8,707 bases of DNA from an uncultured Clostridia bacterium (lineage in GTDB: Bacteria; Bacillota; Clostridia; Christensenellales; CAG-1252), in assembly GCA_946626795.1 (NCBI GenBank), contig CAMOUZ010000046.1:1-8707 (forward strand), written 5' to 3'. The notes below the pieces were generated by a model. That model was not told the origin of the DNA, searched no databases, and was given only the letters and a program-made list of their open reading frames with translations. A program made the translations under genes and the position numbers. Shown one piece after another: positions 1-4,899 of this stretch (its first letter is position 1; the number at the start of each line of letters is the position of its first letter).

Positions 1-647
1 CGAAAGACCGCGCCCGAAACGCCGTATTTCACGTCGGAAAGGAGGATCTTCATGAATTCCTCTCGAATTCGCTCGGGGGAGATATCCGCGAGAAGCCCCG
101 CATATTTTTTCGCCGCGAGGAAGGTGCCCTCTTCGATCTCGAAGCCGAGCTCGGAAGCAAAACGCACGAGACGAAGCAAACGAAGCCCATCCTCCGAGAA
201 GACCTCTTCGGGGGAGCGCGTCGTGCGCAAGATTTTATTTTCGAGATCGGCAAGTCCGCCCGTCGGATCGAGGATCACGCCGTCCGACACCCTCTTATAA
301 AGGGCGTTCACCGTAAAATCACGGCGAAAGGCATCCTCTTCGGGCGAAGAGACAAACTCCACTTCAAGGGGGCGATGCGCGCCCGAAGAAAGGGGATAAC
401 TGTCGCGCCGAAACTGCGTGTATTCATAGTATTCCTCGCCGAAAGCGATCTTCACCGTGCCGATGCGCGGATTCACGTCGCGCACGGAAAAAGCCTCGCC
501 GAGCTCCTCCTTGACGGTGAGCGCGGGAAGCGACGAGCAGACGTCTATATCGCTGATGGGAAGACCTAAGAGCTCATTCCGTACCGCGCCGCCCACGAGA
601 TAAAGAGGGGCGGAGAGTCGCTCTTGCAGGGCGAGGACGGAGCGCAT
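1..647 (-). CDS. cca: CCA-adding enzyme / tRNA nucleotidyltransferase, N-terminal part (cut by window edge)
   Basis: The first 215 codons of a class II nucleotidyltransferase, which completes or repairs the 3' CCA end of tRNAs in the cytoplasm using CTP and ATP without a nucleic-acid template. Visible in order: LVGGAVRNELLG (residues 17-28); the catalytic carboxylate pair in DID (D33, D35); RRDFTVNALY (108-117); the nucleotide-recognition motif EDGLRLLR (152-159); and ISPERIREEFMKIL (189-202), typical of the neck region. The reading frame stays open to base 1, so the C-terminal part, including any HD domain, lies outside. The ATG begins one base after the tilS stop codon and no good ribosome binding site precedes it, which points to translational coupling with tilS. 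Bacterial poly(A) polymerase shares this head domain. The tRNA-maturation neighbour favours CCA addition, but the visible part cannot settle it. Confidence 0.9.
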   Translation of the reverse strand, partial: MRSVLALQERLSAPLYLVGGAVRNELLGLPISDIDVCSSLPALTVKEELGEAFSVRDVNPRIGTVKIAFGEEYYEYTQFRRDSYPLSSGAHRPLEVEFVSSPEEDAFRRDFTVNALYKRVSDGVILDPTGGLADLENKILRTTRSPEEVFSEDGLRLLRLVRFASELGFEIEEGTFLAAKKYAGLLADISPERIREEFMKILLSDVKYGVSGAVF

Positions 648-648
648 A

Positions 649-1947
649 TCAACCGTGGATCACTTTCACGGTGAAAACGTCGTCGGTGGTCTCATCCACC
701 TTGACTTTCGAGGAGATCTCCACGCCGCAAATGACGAGGATCTCCTTCCCGCAGGCGATGAGAGGCAGATCGTCTCGGTCCCTGCCGGGGTACTTGATAT
801 TCGTGAGATAATTCCCGAGCGTTTTGGTATGTCCGCCGAAGGTCGTGAAGATATCCCCTTCGCGACGATTGCGGATCACCGTGCCTTCGGGCAACTTCTT
901 CGGATCGAAACGCAAGCCCACGCCGTGATAATCGCCCACGATGAGCCTCGTCCCGTCCGGAAGATCGATCTCCCCTTTCTCGAAGGGGATCTCATACGGC
1001 GCCGTCTCGGAGGCGCGCATGATCATAAGGTGCTCCGGCGCTTTTGCGGCGATGAGCCCCTGAGAAAGACTGACCTCCTTGCCCGTCTCCTTATTCAGGA
1101 GGGAGAGGACGTCAAGCAAATTGCATTGTTCGAAATCCAAAGCGAGACCTTGCTCGATCATCGCCTTGCGGATGCTATGGCGCACGAGGGCGGGATGAGC
1201 CTCCCCGAGCGCTTTCACCGAGAAAACGATCCTGGACTTGTCGTCCACTTCATACGGAACGGCGACGCTATCCATAAAGGCGATGGCTTCTTTCGCCGCG
1301 CCCGTCAGCCTCTCGATGCTTTTTCTGTACTGGGGGAACATCTTCTCCACGACGGGGAAGACTTCGTGACGGATGAAATTCCGCGTGTATTCGAGATTAT
1401 AATTCGTGCTGTCCTCCACGTGGGGGACGCCGTTCGCTTCACAATACTCGCTGATCTCCTGTCTCGTGAGATGAAGCATCGGGCGGATGTATTTCCCGCT
1501 GCGCGCGCTGGGGATTCCTTCGAGCCCTTTCACGCCCGTTCCGCGGAAGATGCGCATAAGCACGGTCTCGCATTGGTCGTCCAGCTGATGCGCCGTGGCG
1601 ATCTTATCCACGACCCCCTTCTTCAAAAGATCGTCGAAATACTTATAGCGAAGCTCGCGCGCCGCCTGCTCCTCGCCGACAAGATTCTCCTTGGCGTATT
1701 TCGGCACGTCCACGGACACCGTATAAAGCGGAATATCGCGCGCCGCGCAGAATTCTCGCACGAAAGACTGATCTCCGAGGCTCTCTTCGCCCCGAATGCC
1801 GTGCTCAACGTGGATCGCCGCCACGTTTATCATCAAGCTATTCTTTTCTTCCGACAGATAATGCAAAAGGCTCATACTGTCGCGCCCGCCGGACACGGCG
1901 ACGCCGATGGTATCTCCCCTCTCGAATAAAGCCGTATTGATCTGCAT
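649..1947 (-). CDS. tilS: tRNA(Ile)-lysidine synthase TilS
   Basis: Converts C34 of the CAU-anticodon tRNA-Ile to lysidine with ATP and lysine, so that the tRNA reads AUA as isoleucine; normally essential. The 432-residue protein has the PP-loop SGGRDS at 19-24, HVEHGIRGEES (46-56), TAHQLDDQCETVLMR (118-132) and EDSTN...YTRNFIRH (178-194), all hallmarks of the N-terminal adenylating domain. A C-terminal TilS domain follows (about 355-415, RNRREGD...GGHTKTLGNYL, then EILVICGVEIS). The length fits a full Firmicute TilS. I chose the ATG at 1947 because an AGGAG lies 5 nt upstream (1953-1957). An in-frame ATG at 1974 would add nine residues but lies inside a stable hairpin and has no Shine-Dalgarno sequence. 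The gene follows the ferredoxin gene on the same strand and precedes cca by one base, so the three are probably one transcription unit. Confidence 0.95.
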   Translation of the reverse strand: MQINTALFERGDTIGVAVSGGRDSMSLLHYLSEEKNSLMINVAAIHVEHGIRGEESLGDQSFVREFCAARDIPLYTVSVDVPKYAKENLVGEEQAARELRYKYFDDLLKKGVVDKIATAHQLDDQCETVLMRIFRGTGVKGLEGIPSARSGKYIRPMLHLTRQEISEYCEANGVPHVEDSTNYNLEYTRNFIRHEVFPVVEKMFPQYRKSIERLTGAAKEAIAFMDSVAVPYEVDDKSRIVFSVKALGEAHPALVRHSIRKAMIEQGLALDFEQCNLLDVLSLLNKETGKEVSLSQGLIAAKAPEHLMIMRASETAPYEIPFEKGEIDLPDGTRLIVGDYHGVGLRFDPKKLPEGTVIRNRREGDIFTTFGGHTKTLGNYLTNIKYPGRDRDDLPLIACGKEILVICGVEISSKVKVDETTDDVFTVKVIHG

Positions 1948-1955
1948 ACTCACTC

Positions 1956-2000
1956 CTACGCTGGTGAAAACCACCAGCCAAAAGGCTGGTGGCTCATCAT
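1956..2000 (-). CDS. Possible 14-codon leader ORF before tilS
   Basis: A very short ORF encoding MMSHQPFGWWFSPA. AAGGA (2008-2012) stands 7 nt before its ATG, and its TAG stop (1956-1958) overlaps the AGGAG that serves tilS. Most of its codons form the two arms of a strong hairpin, and the right arm contains tandem Trp codons. The ribosome-binding spacing and the stop/SD overlap are what a leader or coupling peptide would show. Equally, the peptide may be only a by-product of a terminator hairpin sequence, because a palindrome with a TTTT loop gives Pro-Phe-Gly-Trp-Trp in this frame. No homologue is recognised and translation is unproven. Confidence 0.25.
   Translation of the reverse strand: MMSHQPFGWWFSPA
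1967..1992 (-). terminator. Strong hairpin with short U tract between ferredoxin and tilS (attenuator-like)
   Basis: Read on the minus strand, a perfect 9-bp stem (CCACCAGCC at 1984-1992 pairing with GGCTGGTGG at 1971-1979) encloses a TTTT loop and is followed directly by TTTT (1967-1970). This is the shape of an intrinsic terminator with a short U tract, so partial read-through into tilS is plausible. That would let the ferredoxin gene be expressed far more than tilS from the same promoter. The next bases, CACCAG (1961-1966), can pair with CTGGTG in the second arm, giving a competing 6-bp hairpin just upstream of the tilS ribosome binding site. Regulation is inference; the pairing is visible. 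Confidence 0.5.
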
Positions 2001-2016
2001 GTGATTTTCCTTGCGA

Positions 2017-2187
2017 TTATTCTTCCGAGATGGCTCCGACCGGGCAACCCGCCTCGCAAGCACCGCAGTCGATGCACTGCTCTTTATCGATCTCGTACTT
2101 TCCGTCGCCTTCCGCGATGGCGCTGACGGGACAAGTGGCGCTGCAAGCGCCGCACATGATACATTCGTCACTGATAACTCTGGGCAT
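2017..2187 (-). CDS. 2[4Fe-4S] ferredoxin, clostridial type
   Basis: A 56-residue soluble electron carrier. Two copies of the CxxCxxCxxxCP signature are present, at Cys9, 12, 15, 19 and Cys38, 41, 44, 48. Each is followed by V-(S/G)-A-I, the pattern of bacterial ferredoxins with two low-potential [4Fe-4S] clusters. Such proteins serve pyruvate:ferredoxin oxidoreductase, hydrogenases, Rnf and similar enzymes in anaerobes; which partner applies here cannot be read from this window. The start ATG at 2187 has AAAGGAG about 10 nt upstream and its own strong promoter. The two halves resemble each other, as expected from the ancient internal duplication of the family. It is the first gene of the probable ferredoxin-tilS-cca unit. 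Its small size makes it easy to miss in automated annotation. Confidence 0.95.
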   Translation of the reverse strand: MPRVISDECIMCGACSATCPVSAIAEGDGKYEIDKEQCIDCGACEAGCPVGAISEE

Positions 2188-2232
2188 AGTTCTAAATCTC
2201 CTTTTTTAATATAGCATAACGCTTCATAGGTA

Positions 2233-2261
2233 ATTATAGCACACACGCGGGCGGTTTTCAA
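2233..2261 (-). promoter_or_regulatory. Housekeeping-sigma promoter for the ferredoxin-tilS-cca unit
   Basis: Read on the minus strand: TTGAAA (2256-2261), exactly 17 bp, then TATAAT (2233-2238), with TG one base upstream of the -10 (extended -10). A run of A and T just upstream (2262-2281) resembles an UP element. Transcription should begin near 2226, giving a leader of roughly 40 nt before the ferredoxin ATG. This is the best promoter match in the window, which fits an abundant electron carrier. Confidence 0.8.
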
Positions 2262-2326
2262 CGTAAAAATAAAAATATTTTGGCGGTTTGTCGGATGTTC
2301 CGGTAAAGTCGCTTTCGCAGGTAATG

Positions 2327-2827
2327 CTATTCCCCGCCCCGCAGCTTGCCCGTAAGGGTGAAATGCGCAAAACCGATCTGTCGCAAGGCTTCATAAAGGA
2401 CGATGGCGACGCTGTTCGAGAGATTTAAGGAGCGGATCTCGCCCCACATCGGGATGCGGACGGTGCGGGCGTAATTCGCCGCAAGGACGGCTTCGTCTAT
2501 CCCCTTGGTCTCCTTCCCGAAAAGGATATAATCCCCGTCTTTATAGGGGACGTCCGTATAGACTTTATTCGCTTTGGTGGAGGCATAATACATCGTGGCG
2601 CCGTCTTTCACGTTTTGCTCGTTTTGCGCGTAAAAATCCGACAAATTCTCATAAACCTTTATCGTGACTTTATCCCAATAATCCAGCCCTGCGCGACGAA
2701 TGGACTTTTCGTCCAAACTGAAACCGAGCGGTTTCACGAGATGGAGGACGCTATTCGTGGCAGCGCAAGTACGGGCGATGTTGCCGGTGTTTTGAGGAAT
2801 TTCGGGTTCTATGAGCACTATATTCAT
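2327..2827 (-). CDS. trmL: tRNA (cytidine/uridine-34-2'-O)-methyltransferase TrmL
   Basis: A 166-residue SPOUT-family methyltransferase that uses S-adenosylmethionine to 2'-O-methylate the wobble nucleotide of tRNA-Leu isoacceptors (known role of E. coli TrmL, 157 aa). Family motifs are clear: EPEIPQNTGNIARTC (7-21), PLGF...RRAGLDYWD (33-52), the cofactor-knot motif LFGKETKGI (102-110) and IPMWGEIRSLNLSNSVAIVLYEALRQ (125-150), in which SLNLSNS is the third SPOUT motif. I chose the second of two adjacent ATGs (2827): it leaves 7 nt after GGAG and starts the protein MNIVLIEPEIPQ as in the family. The frame is open for another 60 codons upstream, but that stretch lies in the structured intergenic element and matches nothing in TrmL. 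No promoter is evident directly upstream, so it is probably transcribed from the nadE promoter. Confidence 0.93.
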   Translation of the reverse strand: MNIVLIEPEIPQNTGNIARTCAATNSVLHLVKPLGFSLDEKSIRRAGLDYWDKVTIKVYENLSDFYAQNEQNVKDGATMYYASTKANKVYTDVPYKDGDYILFGKETKGIDEAVLAANYARTVRIPMWGEIRSLNLSNSVAIVLYEALRQIGFAHFTLTGKLRGGE

Positions 2828-2849
2828 CATATTTCTCCTTACGAACGTG

Positions 2850-3020
2850 TATAGCGGCGCATATGTTTCGTTTATTCTCCGCCCGATCGGGATTTGCGCC
2901 GAAGACACGACGACGGAGAACGGCATAGAGGCGAGCGCTCTCCGAGGAGGCGGGTCTGAGCGTACTTTTGTACGTGATGCCCGACGACGCAGGAAGTAGC
3001 GAAGCATATATGCCGTTATA
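2850..3020. repeat. Inverted-repeat-bounded intergenic element (MITE-like), between nadE and trmL
   Basis: About 171 bp fills most of the gap between nadE and trmL and is highly structured. Its ends form an imperfect terminal inverted repeat: TATAGCGGCGCATATG at 2850-2865 against the reverse complement of 3004-3020 (TATAACGGC then ATATATG), about 13 of 16 matching. Inside are three nested structures. TTCTCCG (2875-2881) pairs with CGGAGAA (2914-2920) and encloses the palindrome CCCGATCGGG (2882-2891). CGGCATA (2921-2927) pairs with TATGCCG (3009-3015). At the apex of that arm is a CGTAC/GTACG stem with a TTTT loop (2961-2974). The nadE stop codon (3016-3018) lies within the right end. No transposase is encoded. 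A non-autonomous mobile element or a structured RNA are both possible; copy number in the genome is unknown. Confidence 0.45.
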
Positions 3021-3747
3021 CGTCGTCGGAATAGGTCGTCGGCATCACCATCTTATGCAAGGATGAGCGGTGATAGCGCGCGATGATCTTCTCGGCTTCT
3101 TCGCTGACCTTCTCTCCTGCTAGGAAGGCGTCGATCTCGGCATAGGTCACGCCCATTTCGGATTCGTCCGTCTGTCCCTCGAAAAGCCCTGCGGAAGGTG
3201 CTTTGGTGACGACATGCTCGGGCGCGCCGAGATATCGCAGGAAGTCGAAGACTTCGGAGGCGGTGAGATCCGCGATGGGATTAAAATCGCAAGCACCGTC
3301 GCCGAACTTCGTGAAATACCCCATATAGCGTTCGCTCTTATTCCCCGTGCCCGCGACGAGATAGCCTTTCTCCGCGCCGATGGCGTAAAGTGTGGTCATG
3401 CGGAGGCGTGGCGCGATATTCGAGAGGGCGCCTTTACTTTCAAGCGGAACGCCCACCGCGGAGATGATATCCTCTCTCACTTTCGTGAGATCCACGATAA
3501 GCGAGGGAATGCCGTATTTCTCCGCCACCTTCTTCGCGTCTTCGAGATCCTCCCCGAAATTTCGCTTGGAAGCGCATGGCATCATCACGCCGAGGACATT
3601 CTTCGTCGCCGCGGACGAGAGCGCCGCCACGAGGGCGCTGTCCTTCCCGCCGCTATTTCCGAAGATGATCCCTTTCGCGCCGCTCGAACGCAAAAGATCC
3701 TGTATGAAAGCCACTCTCTTTTCCTTTTCTTCCTGCCAATTCCGCAT
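3016..3747 (-). CDS. nadE: NH3-dependent NAD+ synthetase
   Basis: Catalyses the last step of NAD synthesis: nicotinate adenine dinucleotide is adenylated by ATP and amidated by free ammonia. The 243-residue protein has the N-type ATP pyrophosphatase P-loop GNSGGKDSA (30-38), the NaAD-binding stretch SNIAPRLRMTTLYAIGA (109-125), GTGNKSERYMGYFTKFGDG (133-151) followed by CDFNPIADL, and the lid region GLFEGQTDESEMGVTY (187-202). No N-terminal nitrilase/glutaminase domain is present, so it must use ammonia itself, or ammonia from a separate amidase. The P-loop reads SGGKDS where many family members have SGGIDS, a tolerated variation. The start ATG has GGAGG 8 nt upstream (3756-3760) and an extended -10 promoter beyond it. 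It faces away from asnA across a shared control region. Confidence 0.95.
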   Translation of the reverse strand: MRNWQEEKEKRVAFIQDLLRSSGAKGIIFGNSGGKDSALVAALSSAATKNVLGVMMPCASKRNFGEDLEDAKKVAEKYGIPSLIVDLTKVREDIISAVGVPLESKGALSNIAPRLRMTTLYAIGAEKGYLVAGTGNKSERYMGYFTKFGDGACDFNPIADLTASEVFDFLRYLGAPEHVVTKAPSAGLFEGQTDESEMGVTYAEIDAFLAGEKVSEEAEKIIARYHRSSLHKMVMPTTYSDDV

Positions 3748-3782
3748 AAAACGATCCTCCGAATTAAAAGCTCTTTAAGCAT

Positions 3783-3811
3783 ATTATAACACTTCCAAAT
3801 GGGCAGGAAAA
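3783..3811 (-). promoter_or_regulatory. Promoter for nadE (and probably trmL)
   Basis: Read on the minus strand, TATAAT (3783-3788) is preceded by TGT, giving an extended -10. The -35 position at 17 bp spacing (TTTTCC, 3806-3811) is weak, as is common with extended -10 promoters. Transcription should start near 3776, leaving a leader of about 30 nt before the nadE ATG. Confidence 0.55.
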
Positions 3812-3831
3812 CTCAAAAAGACTTCTTTTTG

Positions 3832-3861
3832 TTGTAATCTCGCGCGAAATATGATTATAAT
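3832..3861 (+). promoter_or_regulatory. Promoter for asnA-glnN with palindrome in its spacer
   Basis: TTGTAA (3832-3837), 18 bp, then a consensus TATAAT (3856-3861). The predicted start near 3868 would leave a leader of only about a dozen bases, so the ribosome binding site AAAAGAGG (3866-3873) would lie at the very 5' end of the mRNA. The 8-bp palindrome TCGCGCGA (3840-3847) sits in the spacer, where a bound repressor would block polymerase. No known regulator site, such as a GlnR box, is recognised. Confidence 0.55.
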
Positions 3862-3879
3862 AATGAAAAGAGGTACTTA

Positions 3880-4890
3880 ATGATGAGCAATTTTATCCTT
3901 CCCGATACATATAAAAGTCCGCTCGGCGTGTACGACACGCAAGTGGCGATCGGCTTCCTGAAACGCACTTTCGAGGACAAGCTCGCCCGCGCGCTGAATC
4001 TGATCCGCGTGTCCGCTCCTCTCTTCGTGGACCCCAAGACGGGGCTGAACGACGACCTGAACGGTGTGGAACGCGCGGTGAATTTCGACATCAAAGAGAC
4101 GGGCAAAGAGGCGCATATCGTCCACTCCCTTGCGAAATGGAAGCGCCAAGCCCTGCAAAATTACGGTTTCCCCGTCGGGCAGGGACTTTACACCGATATG
4201 AACGCGATCCGTCGCGACGAAGAGATGGATAATCTCCACTCCATTTACGTGGATCAATGGGATTGGGAAAAAGTGATCTCTCGCGAAGACCGCAACGTCG
4301 ACTATCTCAAAGCCACCGTAAAAGCCATCGTAGCGGCGATCGCGGACACGAAAGAAGCTTTGAATGCGAAATACCCCGCGCTCAAGACCACGCTTTGCCG
4401 CGAGGTGGCTTTCATCACCACGCAGCAGCTCGAGGATCTTTACCCCGAGCTCTCTCCGAAAGAGAGAGAGGATATCTTCCTTGCGGAATACAAGACTGCT
4501 TTCATCATGCAGATCGGCGACACCTTGAAGAGCGGCAAAAAGCACGACGGCAGAGCTCCCGACTATGACGATTGGGCGCTGAACGGCGACATCCTTTTCT
4601 ATGACGAAGTCCTCGGCAGAGCTTTCGAGGTCTCTTCCATGGGCATTCGCGTGGACGCGGAGAGCATGGACAGCCAGCTCAAAAAAGCAGGTGCGGACGA
4701 GCGCCGCAACTATCCTTTCCATAAAGCGGTGCTGGACGGCGCCCTCCCCCTCACGATGGGCGGAGGCATCGGTCAGTCCCGCCTCTCGATGCTCCTTCTC
4801 GAAAAGGCGCATATCGGCGAAGTGCAGGTCTCGCTTTGGGACGAAGACACTTTAACACAGGCTCGCCGAAACGGCATAGTTATATTGTAG
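3880..4890 (+). CDS. asnA: Aspartate-ammonia ligase (asparagine synthetase A)
   Basis: Makes asparagine from aspartate, ammonia and ATP (to AMP and PPi) through a beta-aspartyl-adenylate intermediate. At 336 aa it matches E. coli AsnA (330 aa) end to end and has the class II aminoacyl-tRNA-synthetase-like fold of the family. Conserved blocks are VHSLAKWKRQ (81-90), GEGLYT-like GQGLYTDMNAIR (100-111), SIYVDQWDWE (121-130), HDGRAPDYDDW (222-232), LNGDIL (234-239), SSMGIRVDA (252-260) and GGGIGQSRLSMLLLE (294-308). Two ATGs stand in tandem at 3880 and 3883. AAAAGAGG is 6 nt before the first, which I chose, though the second is also possible. It is followed after 9 bp by glnN, whose ribosome binding site overlaps the asnA stop codon. 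Unlike AsnB, it cannot use glutamine as nitrogen donor, so it depends on ambient ammonium. Confidence 0.97.
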   Translation: MMSNFILPDTYKSPLGVYDTQVAIGFLKRTFEDKLARALNLIRVSAPLFVDPKTGLNDDLNGVERAVNFDIKETGKEAHIVHSLAKWKRQALQNYGFPVGQGLYTDMNAIRRDEEMDNLHSIYVDQWDWEKVISREDRNVDYLKATVKAIVAAIADTKEALNAKYPALKTTLCREVAFITTQQLEDLYPELSPKEREDIFLAEYKTAFIMQIGDTLKSGKKHDGRAPDYDDWALNGDILFYDEVLGRAFEVSSMGIRVDAESMDSQLKKAGADERRNYPFHKAVLDGALPLTMGGGIGQSRLSMLLLEKAHIGEVQVSLWDEDTLTQARRNGIVIL

Positions 4891-4894
4891 GAGG
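4889..4894 (+). promoter_or_regulatory. Shine-Dalgarno of glnN overlapping the asnA stop codon
   Basis: A full AGGAGG whose first two bases are the last two of the asnA TAG stop (4888-4890), placed 5 nt before the glnN ATG. Ribosomes ending asnA would release directly on the glnN initiation site, so the two products are probably made in linked amounts. Confidence 0.7.
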
Positions 4895-4899
4895 GACGA

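Noticed and set aside
655..1929. Long open frame (424 codons) opposite tilS, and similar long ones opposite asnA (3877-4812), glnN (4987-6402) and tsaD (7225-8148)
   Set aside because: All are exact antisense shadows of well-identified genes. Their translations are rich in Arg, His and Asp without recognisable motifs, and such frames arise from GC-biased third codon positions.
1948..1974. Longer tilS start at 1974 (nine extra residues)
   Set aside because: It lies inside the hairpin and has no Shine-Dalgarno sequence, whereas AGGAG is correctly placed for 1947 and the family N-terminus begins shortly before the PP-loop.
2262..2326. Terminator after trmL
   Set aside because: The minus strand shows a U-rich stretch (2264-2281), but the only nearby stem is CGGA-ACA-TCCG, too short and too far from the U run to call.
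2828..3007. Upstream extension of trmL by 60 codons in the same frame
   Set aside because: The added residues are Arg/Ser-rich, match no SPOUT N-terminal region and come from the palindromic intergenic element. The ATG at 2827 has a proper RBS and gives the family's N-terminus.
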